Source: Nemophila menziesii (lineage: Eukaryota; Streptophyta; Magnoliopsida; Boraginales; Hydrophyllaceae). From it: 64,000 nt of DNA. The notes beneath the pieces were generated by a model. The model was not told the DNA's origin and did no database searches. It was given only the letters and a program-made list of their open reading frames with translations. The position numbers and the translations under genes are program-made. The stretch lies in contig JARWIR010000050.1 of assembly GCA_029959085.1 (NCBI GenBank), positions 2,418,001 through 2,482,000 of the forward strand, in the 5' to 3' direction. This document shows, one piece after another, positions 12,673 to 26,324 of the stretch (positions are counted from its first letter, which is position 1; each line of letters opens with the position of its first letter).

Positions 12673-15600
12673 ATTATCCAACATAATTTTTAATTAAAAT
12701 AAAATAAAAGTATAATATAATTTTATATTTTCTTTCACCTATTTAAAATCACGATTATAGTAATTGTATAATTATTACATTGTATTACTCATTTTAATTA
12801 TATATTATTTTATAAATTGTAAGCTAAAAAAATTAAAATTGTGTGGCAACGCCCAATTAACTATACGGAGAGTGAAATTATTTCCAATTAACTGCAAATT
12901 CAAGTTAATTCCTAATTAATGAAAAGTTAAATAAAAACAAAAATACCCATAAATCTATTAATTATTACTTTAATTATATATATACCATTTCATTCTTATT
13001 ATTTTCACTATTTATTATATAATATTTATTTATTTACTTTTTTCACCACCACCCCACCACTACCCCAAACACCCCCACCCCTACCCCACCTACCACCATC
13101 ACAACCACTGTTCTCCGCTGACCACCACCTTCGCCCATGACCACCACCGACTAGTTCCGTCACCACAAATCACCTCAAACTAAATCTATCACACGCGCGC
13201 CTACGTGATTTTTTTTAAAGAAAAAATTCATAACTATTTCTTAAAAATATCGTACAAATAAAAAATGTGCACTTTTGGACAATACAAATTAATATTTAGG
13301 TGTACGAATTTTTTTGATTTTTTTATTTTGATAATCCGTTTTATGTGTTGCTTTAGCAACACGAAAAAAGGTTTTCTAAATTTCATAACACACGCGCGTC
13401 CGTGATTTTTTTTTTTTATAAAAGATTTAAATAAAATCCAAAAAATATCTAGAAAAAATAAAATTGTATTTTTTTACTGGGATGGTATATATCTACATTA
13501 GAGAATTATTTTGATTTAATTTATGTTAAAATTTCGATATACAGTTTTATGTGTTCCTACGATACACAAAAATATATTTTTGTATTTCTGTAACTATAAA
13601 GTTATAAAATCAATCTCAACCATTCTCTTACATAACAAATTCGGTTTTTTCTCTTTATTAGTCACATATAAAATATTGGTACTCGTTTTTAACTATCCTG
13701 ATGTATTAACTTATTGTCCATCCCTTTTTTTGTTATCTTGTGTGTTGCTGTAATACACAAAACAGTAACACATAGATTTATTTATTTTTTCTTTTCTAGT
13801 CAAACCGATAGGTTTGTGTGTTCATGTGATACACAAAATCAAAAACTGAAAGGGTATGACTAAAAGGGTATACATGATTTTGCGTGTTGTTGTGATACAC
13901 AAATGACTGTTTATGTATTTAATCAACACACAAAATAACAAAAAGAGGTTGGACGAAAATATAATACTACAAAACAATAAAAAAACAGAAAATATAGGGT
14001 ATATGCAATTAGTAAATAGAAAAAACTTTTTTTACTCGTTTTTAACTATCTTGATGTATTAACCTTTTGTCCAACCCTTTTTTGTTATTTTGTGTGTTGT
14101 TGTAATACATAAAACAGTCATTTGTGTATTAAAGTAACACACAAATTCATTTTTTCTCTTCTAGTCAAACCGATCGGTTGGTGTTTTTATGTGATACACA
14201 AAATCATAAACTGAGATCGGAATAAGAGAATATATGATTTTATGTGTTGTTGTAACATACAAACGACTGTTTTGTGTATTAGATTAACAGCTAAAATAAC
14301 AAAAAGAGGTTGGACAAAAAGATAATACAACAATATAGTAAAAAACAAGTAACAATAGGGTATATGCAATTGATAAAGAGAAAAAAATGATTTTTACTCA
14401 TTTTCAACTATTCTAATGTATTAACCTTTTGTCCAACCCTTTTTGTTATTTTGTGTGTTGTTGCAATACACAAAATAATCATTCGTCTACAGTAACACAT
14501 AAATTCATTTTTTCCCTTCCAGTCAAAGCGATCTGTTTGTGTGTTCATGTGATACACAATATCATAGACTGAAAAAGGCATGACTAAAAGGGAATACATG
14601 ATTTTGTGTGTTGTTGTGATCCACAAATGAGTGTATAAAGTATTAGATCAACACACAAATTAACAAAAAGAGGTCTGAGAATAAGATAATACATCAAGAT
14701 AGTAAAAAAAAGTAAAAATAAGGGTATATGCAATTAATAAAGTGAAAAATGATTTTGTTAAAGTAGGAAATGTTTTTAATTGATTCTATGATTTTATGTG
14801 TCACATGAATACATAAATGTATTTTTGTGTATTTTAGGAACACATAAAACTGAATATCGAAAGTTAAAAAGAAATTAAAACATTTTAAAAAAATTCGGTG
14901 ATGTAGATATGAACTTGCACCGTAAAAAAATATAATATAATTTTATATGTTCATTCAGCTATTTAAAATCACGATCATAATTACTCTTAAGTTATTACAT
15001 TTTAATACTCATTTTAATATTATATTAATTTATAAATTATAAGCTAAAAAAATTAAAAGACAGATTCTTTTTTCTTCTCTTCATGTCGAATTTCTCTAAT
15101 TCACTTAGCAATATTTTATTGATCCGATGATAAAATATAGGTTAAATTTTCATAATATTGTGATATATAGTTCAATAAATGCTAAAATAAAATAAAATTT
15201 TGAGAGTTGCTCATAAGCCTTCTTGGACCTTAAAAAAAAAATATCTCGTTCCACCTTGTTTTTATAGTTAAAGGAGCGATATATCCAAATATCATCCATG
15301 ATATGGATTTTAAGTGATCCAATTATGGATGAGCGAAACAAGTTAGCAAGTGAGAGGACTGATATGATTGGACTGTTTAAGATCCATAAAGTGGGTGATT
15401 TTTAGGTGATATCTTTTTGGACGAAGTCCATCATTACTCATAAATAATAATATTGGGTATCACCAAACATAGTCATGATCTGGATCTTAAGTAGTCCAAT
15501 CATGGAACGATTAATAAAATTAACCATATGACAGAAATGATATGATTGGATCACTTAAATTTTAAATTACAGATGATGTTTACGTAATATCTTTTTAAAA

Positions 15601-16904
15601 TTATACCAATAATTACTCTTATGATTAATGACGACTATCCCCCAAAAAGGTATCACTCTAATATCACCCATGATATGCATCTTAAGTGGTCGAATCATGG
15701 AAGAGAGAGAACTTTTTTAATGATATAAGAGAAATTATATGATTCAATCAATTAAAATCAACATCATGATGATATTGGGGTGATCCAGTTTTGAGTGATT
15801 CTCATTGTTACACATAAAGAATAATGATGGTATCACCTAAAAATGTATCACCAATGATATGTATCTGCCTTGTCCACTATGAAATAAAGTGAAAAAGATC
15901 AACTAGGTGAGAGAAATGATATGATTGGACCACTTAAGATCCACATCATGGGTAAAATTTAAATCATCTCTTTTTGGGTAATATCCATCTTTACTCAACT
16001 ATAAATGCACATCGTTGACGAATTCTTAAAGTAGATAAAAAAACTATATAACATGAAGTTATTAGAGTTATTTTTCAAACTCATTAAAAAAATTCTTTCA
16101 AACTCAATCCATACCTACCATGGCAAGAAATAACTTTTCATCACTTTCTGCACTATTTTGTGTTATTTTCCTTGCACTTATCACGTTTCATGAGTGTAAG
16201 TCTGCTATATGTGATTATTATATCTCAACTTTTCAAGTTACTTACACATTAAAGTGATCAATGAAGATTGTAAATTGTGTATTCTAACTTTTTTTAATTA
16301 TTTGTAACTCCTCAGGCACAACTAACCCCGATATGAAAGAAGACATTCATATTGCTATACCAAAAAGTTACGGGAATAGTGTAAACTCTAAATCAAAAGA
16401 CAACAACCCTCAAAGCATGTTCGGGTGTTTTAGCAGACAGAGGGGTTCTGACCTCAGATGGTGTTGCATTAAACGTCCAGATGATTGTTGGTCAATTGTA
16501 GTCGTTTGCGCTTATCATTGTGGATAATAATATAATATATATATATATAAAAATTATGTGTTTAAAACATTATCATTACTTGGCGACTTTGTTTTTTATC
16601 ATTATTTTTTAAAAGTAATCATTTAGACCACAAGTGAAGAGACAAACACTCTCATTAGATCTAACACGTATATTTATGAAAAAACTAATGAATGGTAGTT
16701 AGTTGAAAAAGCAAAGACAATCTATTCATTTAAAATATATCTTTAAAGTTTTTTTAAGAAAAAACTCTTTTTTTATTTAAAACATATATAAAAATGGATA
16801 TAATAATATTTCTAAATTAATATTTATTTAACCAATTTGTAACTAATTACGAATTCTATTTGAAATTTCAATGTTGTAAAATTAAGACGATAATCTCCTA
16901 TTTA
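12673..16904. repeat. Tandem array unit 4
   Basis: About 4232 bp. The left third shares private variants with unit 5 (for example ACATAACAAATTCGG near 13630 and 17865). From about 14210 onward the variants are those of unit 3. A 15-bp deletion near 13765 is private. A 76-aa plus-strand reading frame at 13523-13753 also occurs in unit 5, but it lies wholly in subrepeat DNA and I do not call it a gene. Confidence 0.95.
16120..16527 (+). CDS. Secreted cysteine-rich peptide, copy 4 (two exons)
   Basis: Exons 16120-16195 and 16316-16527. Same 95-aa precursor as copies 1-3. It is closest to copy 3 in intron and flank (GTAAGTCTGC, GATCTAACACG downstream), fitting a recent tandem duplication of copy 3. 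TATA box at 16000; TA tract after the stop codon. Confidence 0.85.
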
Positions 16905-19871
16905 ATTATCCAACATAATTTTTAATTAAAATAAAATAAAAGTATAATATAATTTTATATTTTCTTTCACCTATTTAAAATCACGATTATAGTAATTGTA
17001 TAATTATTACATTGTATTACTCATTTTAATTATATATTATTTTATAAATTGTAAGCTAAAAAAATTAAAATTGTGTGGCAACGCCCAATTAACTATACGG
17101 AGAGTGAAATTATTTCCAATTAACTGCAAATTCAAGTTAATTCCTAATTAATGAAAAGTTAAATAAAAACAAAAATACCCATAAATCTATTAATTATTAC
17201 TTTAATTATATATATACCATTTCATTCTTATTATTTTCACTATTTATTATATAATATTTATTTATTTACTTTTTTCACCACCACCCCACCACTACCCCAA
17301 ACACCCCCACCCCTACCCCACCTACCACCATCACAACCATTGTTCTCCGCTGACCACCACCTTCGCCCATAACCACCACCGACTAGTTCCGTCACCACAA
17401 ATCACCTCAAACTAAATCTATCACACGCGCGCCTACGTGATTTTTTTTAAAGAAAAAATTCATAACTATTTCTTAAAAATATCGTACAAATAAAAAATGT
17501 GCACTTTTGGACAATACAAATTAATATTTAGGTGTACGAATTTTTTTGATTTTTTTATTTTGATAATCCGTTTTATGTGTTGCTTTAGCAACACGAAAAA
17601 AGGTTTTCTAAATTTCATAACACACGCGCGTCCGTGATTTTTTTTTTTTATAAAAGATTTAAATAAAATCCAAAAAATATCTAGAAAAAATAAAATTGTA
17701 TTTTTTTACTGGGATGGTATATATCTACATTAGAGAATTATTTTGATTTAATTTATGTTAAAATTTCGATATACAGTTTTATGTGTTCCTACGATACACA
17801 AAAATATATTTTTGTATTTCTGTAACTATAAAGTTATAAAATCAATCTCAACCATTCTCTTACATAACAAATTCGGTTTTTTCTCTTTATTAGTCACATA
17901 TAAAATATTGGTACTCGTTTTTAACTATCCTGATGTATTAACTTATTGTCCATCCCTTTTTTTGTTATCTTGTGTGTTGCTGTAATACACAAAACAGTCA
18001 TTTGTGTATTACAGTAACATATAGATTTATTTATTTTTTCTTTTCTAGTCAAACCGATAGGTTTGTGTGTTCATGTGATACACAAAATCAAAAACTGAAA
18101 GGGTATGACTAAAAGGGTATACATGATTTTGCGTGTTGTTGTGATACACAAATGACTGTTTTTGTATTTAATCAACACACAAAATAACAAAAAGAGGTTG
18201 GACGAAAATATAATACTACAAAACAATAAAAAAACAGAAAATATAGGGTATATGCAATTAGTAAATAGAAAAAACTTTTTTTACTCGTTTTTAACTATCT
18301 TGATGTATTAACCTTTTGTCCAACCCTTTTTTGTTATTTTGTGTGTTGTTGTAATACAGAAAACAGTCATTTGTGTATTAAAGTAACACACAAATTCATT
18401 TTTTCTCTTCTAGTCAAACCGATCGGTTGGTGTTTTTATGTGATACACAAAATCATAAACTGAGAACGGAATAAGAGAATATATGATTTTATGTGTTGTT
18501 GTAATATACAAACGACTGTTTTGTGTATTAGATTAACAGATAAAATAACAAAAAGAGGTTGGACAAAAAGATAATACAACAATATAGTAAAAAACAAGTA
18601 ACAATAGGGTATATGCAATTGATAAAGAGAAAAAAATGATTTTTACTCATTTTCAACTATTCTAATGTATTAACCTTTTGTCCAACCCTTTTTGTTATTT
18701 TGTGTGTTGTTGCAATACACAAAATAATCATTCGTCTACAGTAACACATAAATTCATTTTCTCCCTTCCAGTCAAAGCGATCGGTTTGTGTGTTCATGTG
18801 ATACACAAAATCATAGACTGAAAAAGACATGACTAAAAGGGAATACATGATTTTGTGTGTTGTTGTGATCCACAAATGAGTGTATAAAGTATTAGATCAA
18901 CACACAAATTAACAAAAAGAGGTCTGAGAAAAAGATAATACATCAAGATAGTAAAAAAAAGTAAAAATAAGGGTATATGCAATTAATAAAGTGAAAAATG
19001 ATTTTGTTAATGTAGGAAATGTTTTTAATTGATTCTATGATTTTATGTGTCACATGAATACATAAATGTATTTTTGTGTATTTTAGGAACACATAAAACT
19101 GAATATCGAAAGTTAAAAAGAAATTAAAACATTTTAAAAAATTCGGGGATGTAGATATGAACTTGCACCGTAAAAAATTATAATAATATTTTATATGTTC
19201 ATTCAGCTATTTAAAATCACGATCATAATTACTCTTTAGTTATTACATTATAATACTCATTTTAATATTATATTAATTTATAAATTATAAGCTAAAAAAA
19301 TTAAAAGACAGATTCTTTTTTCTTCTCTTCATGTCGAATTTCTCTAATTCACTTAGCAATATTTTATTGATCCGGTGATAAAATATAGGTTGAATTTTCA
19401 TAATATTGTGATATATAGTTCAATAAATGCTAAAATAAAATAAAGTTTTGAGAGTTGCTCATAAGCCTTCTTGGACCTTAACAAAAATATATCTCGTTCC
19501 ACCTTGTTTTTATAGTTAAAGGAGCGATATATCCAGATATTATCCATGATATGGATTTTAAGTGATCCAGTTATGGATGAGCGAAACAAGTTAGCAAGTG
19601 AGAGGACTGATATGATTGGACCGTTTAAGATCCATAAAGTAGGTGATTTTTAGGTGATATTTTTTTGGACGAAGTCCATCATTACTCATAAATAATAATA
19701 TTGGGTATCACTAAACATAGTCATGATCTGGATCTTAAGTGGTCCAATCATGGAACGATTAAAAAAATTAACCTTATGACAGAAATGATATGATTGGATC
19801 ACTTAAATTTTAAATTACAAATGATGTTTACGTAATATCTTTTTAAAATAATACCAATAATTACTCTTATG
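16905..19871. repeat. Tandem array unit 5, left part
   Basis: The left 2967 bp of unit 5, cut by the CACTA element after TTACTCTTATG. It ends in the second of the four hairpin modules. The unit resumes at 29743. No gene seen. Confidence 0.93.
19869..19871. repeat. CACTA target-site duplication, left copy (ATG)
   Basis: ATG here and ATG at 29743-29745 flank the element. Uninterrupted units read CTTATGATTAATGACG with one ATG, so the duplication is exact and 3 bp long, as expected for CACTA elements. Confidence 0.95.
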
Positions 19872-19888
19872 CACTACTACAGATCGGG

Positions 19889-20170
19889 GATTTATCCACG
19901 AGTGTTTACCGACGACACGTAAAGTCGTCGGTAAACTTTTGTTATTTACCGACGACGTTCACTTACCCACGAGAAACAGTCCGCCGGTAATTTACCGACG
20001 ACAGTTGTCGTAGGTAAACGAGGAAACGCCGTCGTTATTGTTTTTTTTTTTTGTTGCTTGGATTTGTCGTCGGTAAATTATCGACAGTTTGTAAAGTCGT
20101 CGTTAAACCTTTGATTTTAACGACGACGCGTCAAATTTACCGACGACTTTACGTGTCGTCGGTAAATGTG
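19889..20170. repeat. CACTA left subterminal repeats
   Basis: About nine direct or inverted copies of TTTACCGACGAC or close variants. They include a perfect inverted pair with arms GTTTACCGACGAC at about 19903-19936. Arrays like these bind the TNPA-type protein in En/Spm; that role is carried over from the family. Confidence 0.85.
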
Positions 20171-20949
20171 ACGTGCATATATGCAAACAGCCTGTATTTT
20201 TTTCTCCATAAACCCCAAAAACCCCATTTTTTTCTCCCAATTTCTTCCAAAAACATCAACCAAACTCATTCAAATTTTTTGCAATACCTTCTCCAATTCA
20301 TTTCTAACCATTTGCAAGCTTGTAATCAAGGTGGGGCATCATCAACACACAATTTCATCTACAAAGATTAGGTAAATTCTTGAATTTTTTTTTTTATGAT
20401 CATATTTGGTGTAATTCTTGCAATATTATGGGTTTAGGCTTATTATTACATTATCAAGGTTAAGACTTCATAATCAATATCCAATTTCTTCCACCAATTC
20501 AAGGTATTTTCTTAAAATTTCAAACTTTTTAATTTTTTTTTATGCATGAATTTTGAATTGTGTATTAGTTGATATATAAAGGTTATTATTTTGTATATTT
20601 TTTGATTGTCTTGTTATATATTGTGTATAAATCATGCATACATTCATTTATTTCATATATTTTTTTATTTGTGTGTTTATTTATGTGAAATTGTTTATAT
20701 ATTTATTGTGTTGTAATTTTATTTATTTATTTATTATGATGTCATTTTATTTATTTATTTATTTATTTGTGATGTAATTTTATTTATTTATTGGTTTGTA
20801 TTTATATTCAAGCCATTGGGTTGTAATTTGTGTTATTTTTATTCATTGTGTTGTAATTTTTTTTCATTTTATCAATTGGGTTGTAATAATTATTTATTTT
20901 ATTTTCATATGAATGTAGTTGTCTAGTTATCTAAAATTGTTGTAAAGAG
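20171..20949 (+). other. Leader region of the CACTA transposase gene
   Basis: Noncoding and AT-rich, with CCCCAAAAACCCC runs, (TTTA)n tracts (about 20700-20770) and a TGGGTTGTAATTT phrase repeated several times. It leads into the transposase ATG at 20950. A 106-aa reading frame from 20051 looks like chance. A leader intron is possible (GTAAAT at about 20370), but I cannot fix it. Confidence 0.5.
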
Positions 20950-23900
20950 ATGGCTTCGGATAAGAGTTGGATGGATGCTACGAATTTATTCGATCCAAAC
21001 TATCTTGTTGGGATTTTGGGTTTTATCGCATATGCAAAACAACATTCGCAATATGGAGATCTTATTTATTGCCCGTGTAACTATTGTAAAAATAATCGTC
21101 GATTAGCCTCTCGGACGGTTACGAACCACCTTTATAATGAAGGGATTATGAAGTCGTATCGGGTTTGGATAAAACACGGTGAGCAGCCGGTCGTTCCCCA
21201 AGAAAACCCTATTCCGAATATAGTTAATGAAATTGCCGAGGTTTATGACGATGTGAGACACAGTTACGATGTTGGCGGTCATCAGGGTGACACCGAGATG
21301 AGAGACGCAGAAATTCCAAGTAGTTTCGAAAAACTGTTTAACGAATTGGAGACAGAATTATATCCGGGTTGTGATGCGATGAGTTCATTGAACTTCATTG
21401 CCAAGCTTCTTCACGTAAAAGTTAAGAACAAGTGGACTAACACGTCATTCACCGAGCTATTGGAGTTGATTGGTCGTATTTTGCCCAAACCTCACACTTT
21501 GCCCGATTCGTATGATTCATGCAACAAGAAGTTGAAAAGCTTGGGTATGGGGTATATTACCATCGATGTTTGTTTGAACGATTGTGCCATATTCTATAAA
21601 GAGTATAAAGACCTCGATAAGTGTCCAGTTTGTAGCGAGTCTAGATGGGACCCAAAGAAGGGTATCAAAGTACCACATAAGAAGCTCCGCTATTTTCCGA
21701 TTGCTCCCAGGTTACAGCGACTATACGCTTCAAAGCACACCGCTGAAAACATGATTTGGCACCATACCGGTAAGAGTGCCGATCCGGATGTGTTGCGTCA
21801 TCCTGTTGATGGTGATAGTTGGAAGAGATTTGCAGCGCTACACCCTGAGTTTGCTAGCGAACCTCGTAATGTATTTTTGGGTCTCGGTATCGACGGGTTT
21901 TGTCCTTTCTCTATGCAAAACAACTCGTATAGCATGTGGCCTGTTATATTAACCGTCTACAACTTGCCACCGTGGGTATGCATGAAGGAAACCACTTTTC
22001 AGCTTTGTTTGTTGATTCCGGGTCCTCGTTCGCCTGGTAAGGACATGGGCGTTTACCTCCGCCCTATGATAGATGAGTTGGATGAGTTGTGGAGTAAAGG
22101 GATCTTACGTATGATGCCCATACAAAGCAAGAGTTTACTATGAAGGTTTGTCTGTTGTCCACCACCAATGATTTCCACGCTCGGTCATACACTTCAGAAT
22201 GGTCGGGTCAAGGTTACATGGCTTGCTCGGAATGCATGGATTCCACACCGTCATTGGGTGTGACAAAAGGTGTTGTTTACTTTGACCATAGACGTTGGTT
22301 ACCCTTCGGACATCGGTTTAGAAAAGATTATGTTTCGTACCCGGGAACCAATTTTACTAAGCGACCGAAGAAATATAGTCCAGCTAGTATTCAGACACAG
22401 TTAGATGGTCTTCCCATTGTGTTTCCCGACAAACACAAGGATTTTGGAGGCAAGGTGACGAAGACTACAGGTCCTCGCCAGACGAATTGGAAGAAAAAGA
22501 GTATTTTCTATCGTTTACCTTATTGGTCCGAAAATTTGATGAAGCATAACATTGATGTCATGCACTGCGAGAAAAACGTGTGTGATGCTCTTCTCGGTAC
22601 AGTTATAGCAGTCGATGGGAAACCAAACAAAGATAACGTTAAGGCGCGGGAGGATCTTAAGAAAATGAAATTCAGGAAAGAATTGTGGTTGGCAACAGTA
22701 GGAAAGAAAACGATTCTAAAACGTGGAAAGTATATGTTGTCAGCGGAGAAGAGGAAGTTGTTTCTTGAGTGGTTACAGGTACAGAGGTTTCCCGATGGAT
22801 TCGCGTCTAGTATGAGGAATAACGTTCACGCCGATACGGGGAAGATCATTGGAATAAATCTCATGATTGTCATGTTATGATGCAGTACCTTTTTGTTTGT
22901 TGTCTCCCTGGGCTTCTAGATGATAAATCGATTAGCGACGCAATTATTGGGTTAGTTAACGTGTTTAGAGTCGTTTGTAACAAGAATCTGAGTAGGAAAA
23001 AGTTGGTGGAGGGTAAGGCGAAAGTGGTTGAAGTGATGTGCAAGTTAGAAATGATCTTACCTCCCGCGTTTTTTGATATCATGATCCACTTAGTGATTCA
23101 CTTATACGATGAAGCGTTGTTAGGGGGCCCGGTTCAAATGCGGTGGATGTACCCATTTGAAAGGTATTTGAAGAAGTTGAAAGAGTATATTCGAAACCCG
23201 GCTAGGCCTGAGGGTTCCATAGCCGAGGGTTACGTGGCGGAAGAGACGTTGACTTTCATATCACGGTATCTTAGTGAAGAAAAAACAAAGTTCAACGATC
23301 CAGGTAGATACAACGAACAACTGCCAGAACCAAAAGAGCTATCCGTTTTCAATTCTCAGTGTACTCCGATTGGCAAGAAAGAGTCAGGTGCTTTACCAGC
23401 TCTTCAGAAGGAGCACGTTAGTTGGTATATTTTGAATAACTGCGACGAACTCGAACCATATAGGACGTAAGTAACGTTTACTTATATATTAATATATTCA
23501 TATATATTAATATATTTATATACTTATATATATTAATATATTTATATATATATTTATATACTTATATATATTAATATATTTATATATATATTTATATACT
23601 TATATATATTTATATATATATATATATATATTTATATACTTATATATATTTATATATTTATATATATATTTACATACTTATATATATATATTTATATACT
23701 TATATATATATATTTATATACTTATATATATATTTATATACTTATATATATATATTTATATACTTATATATATTTATATATTTATATATATATTTATATA
23801 CTTATATATATATATTTATATACTTATATATATTTATATACTTATATATATTTATATATTTATATATATATATATTTATATACTTATATATATATTTATA

Positions 23901-23978
23901 TATATATTTATATATTTATATATTTATATATTTATATATTTATATATATATTTATATACTTATATATATATTTATATA

Positions 23979-24031
<53 letters not shown>

Positions 24032-25006
24032 TTATATATATATTTATATATTTATATATTTATATACATTTATATTAACTTATTTATATTCATTTATGAT
24101 TTTAGTGAACACAAGTCCACACTTACGGGAACGGATGATGAAATAGAGATTATGCATCGTCAAAGGTTTAAGAGTTGGTTTTTGGAAAAGGTATGTACTT
24201 TAGACGTTGGTTTAAACATACCATCGTCAAAGATCTTAATTAGTATTATTTATGTATGACAGGTTCACGGGATGAAAGAGGCACGTGATGCATTAGCTAC
24301 CACTGAGATGGTATCCTTGGCCAGCATGTATTTCTGTGCGGTGGATAGATATGATTCATGTGTCGTGAATGGTGTCAAGTGGGTAACTAAGGGTAAAGGA
24401 GAAAAAAGAGTGACGCAGGATTACGGAGTTTGTACCACGTACGAAGATCATCCATGTTATGGAGAATTAGTGAAAATATTGGAGGTTCATTACACTAAAG
24501 GGTGTTCAGTTGTCTTATTCGTTTGTAAGTGGTACAAAATGGCTGAATCGAGGACAGAACATGGGGTAACCTTTATTAACACGACAAACTTTGAGTGGGA
24601 AGACGAACCATACATTTTAGCATCGCAAGCCAAGAAAGTATTCTACATTGACGAGATTAGTGCGAAGAAATCAATGAACGGTTGGAAAGCCGTTTGGGAA
24701 ATAAATGATCGTCATGGATGGAATCCCGAGTTATGGGGTTCGGAATCACTACCTACTAAGAACGAGAGCATTACTATACCATTGGGTAACAGTGAGACGG
24801 TTTCCGAACCGGAGAACTTGGCAACTACTGAGGAGATCGAGATTGACCCAGCTCATTTTCGTATTGAGATGGCTTTTGAAATGGTTATCGATGAAAACCA
24901 GGAAATCGAATATAACACGTGGGAAGAATATGGTGATGAAGAACAACAAATAGAGGTTAATAGCGATGATGAACCTATAGATATTAGTGGATATGAAACA
25001 GATTAG
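20950..25006 (+). pseudogene. CACTA TNP2-type transposase, two frameshifts
   Basis: Three reading frames make one gene. Frame A, 20950 to about 22108, has a transposase-associated N-terminal domain (residues about 5-77, CPCNYC) and the start of the Tnp2 transposase domain. A single-base loss near 22110 shifts into frame B (to about 22857), which carries the rest of Tnp2, including NIDVMHCEKNVCD. A second single-base loss near 22857 shifts into frame C, a DUF4218-like region (WMYPFERYLKKLK). Frame C ends at a donor at 23466. Further exons 24106-24190 and 24263-25006 add a DUF4216-like domain (VVLFVCKWYKM) and an acidic C-terminus. The intron at 23467-24105 is mostly TA microsatellite. Either shift would truncate the protein before its end. 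Confidence 0.88.
23475..24075. repeat. TA-rich microsatellite in transposase intron
   Basis: About 600 bp made almost wholly of TATATACTTATATATAT-type units, filling the intron between the DUF4218-like and DUF4216-like exons. It starts just after the GTAAGT donor and ends about 30 bp before the TTTTAG acceptor, so it leaves the splice sites alone. Confidence 0.9.
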
Positions 25007-25040
25007 GGTATTTTGTATTTATTTATTAGTCTTAGAATAT

Positions 25041-26240
25041 TTTGACCATAACTGTTGACTAAACACCTCGAACACTAACATTTGACCCTAACTGTTGACT
25101 AAACATCTCGAACACTAACATTTGACCCTAACTGTTGACTAAACACCTCGAACACTCAAGTTTGACCCTAACTGTTGACTAAACACCTCGAACACTAATA
25201 TTTGACCCTAACTGTTGACTAAACACCTCAAACACTCAAGTTTGACCCTAACTGTAGACTAAACAACTCAAACACTCAAGTTTGACCCTAACTGTTGACT
25301 AAACACCTCGAACACTCAAGTTTGACCCTAACTGTTGACTAAACACCTCGAACACTCAAGTTTGACCCTAACTGTTGACTAAACACCTCGAACACTCAAG
25401 TTTGACCCTAACTGTTGACTAAACACCTCGAACACTCAAGTTTGACCCTAACTGTTGACTAAACACCTCAAACACTCAAGTTTGACCCTAACTGTTGACT
25501 AAACACCTCGAACACTCAAGTTTGACCCTAACTGTTGACTAAACACCTCAAACACTAACATTTGACCCTAACTGTTGACTAAACACCTCGAACACTCAAG
25601 TTTGACCCTAACTGTTGACTAAACACCTCAAACACTCAAGTTTGACCCTAACTGTTGACTAAACACCTCGAACACTCAAGTTTGACCCTAACTGTTGACT
25701 AAACACCTCAAACACTCAAGTTTGACCCTAACTGTTGACTAAACACCTCGAACACTCAAGTTTGACCCTAACTGTTGACTAAACACCTCGAACACTCAAG
25801 TTTGACCCTAACTGTTGACTAAACATCTCAAACACTCAAGTTTGACCCTAACTGTTGACTAAACACCTCAAACACTCAAGTTTGACCCTAACTGTTGACT
25901 AAACACCTCAAACACTCAAGTTTGACCCTAACTGTTGACTAAACACCTCGAACACTCAAGTTTGACCATAACTGTTGACTAAACACCTCGAACACTCAAG
26001 TTTGACCATAACTGTTGACTAAACACCTCGAACACTCAAGTTTGACCCTAACTGTTGACTAAACACCTCGAACACTCAAGTTTGACCGTAACTGTTGACT
26101 AAACACCTCGAACACTCAAGTTTGACCATAACTGTTGACTAAACACCTCGAACACTCAAGTTTGACCCTAACTGTTGACTAAACACCTCGAACACTCAAG
26201 TTTGACCCTAACTGTTGACTAAACACCTCGAACATTAATT
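25041..26240. repeat. 40-bp minisatellite, 30 copies
   Basis: Exactly 30 monomers of 40 bp (1200 bp), with consensus TTTGACCCTAACTGTTGACT followed by AAACACCTCGAACACTCAAG. Monomers differ by only a few substitutions (CTCA/CTCG, CCCTA/CCATA, CAAG/AACA). Each holds two TTGAC(C/T) cores on the + strand, matching the W-box bound by WRKY factors, so about 60 in all. It follows the transposase stop codon by 35 bp. Not CRISPR: there are no unique spacers. Confidence 0.95.
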
Positions 26241-26324
26241 TGTGTGTGTATATCTTAATCCCAACAAGAATAAAAAAAGAAAAGAAATCAGGAAAAAAAT
26301 ATAATACTAAAAAAATAAAAAAAA

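Noticed and set aside
13523..13753. 76-aa plus-strand frame, also at 17755-17985
   Set aside because: Lies in AT-rich subrepeat DNA; absent from units 1-3 through single substitutions; no domain seen.
20051..20375. Overlapping 106-aa and 64-aa frames before the CACTA transposase
   Set aside because: Low-complexity leader sequence with C-runs and T-runs and no domain; the first overlaps the subterminal repeats.
25041..26240. CRISPR-like array
   Set aside because: The 40-bp monomers are contiguous with no unique spacers, and the window is eukaryotic. It is a minisatellite.
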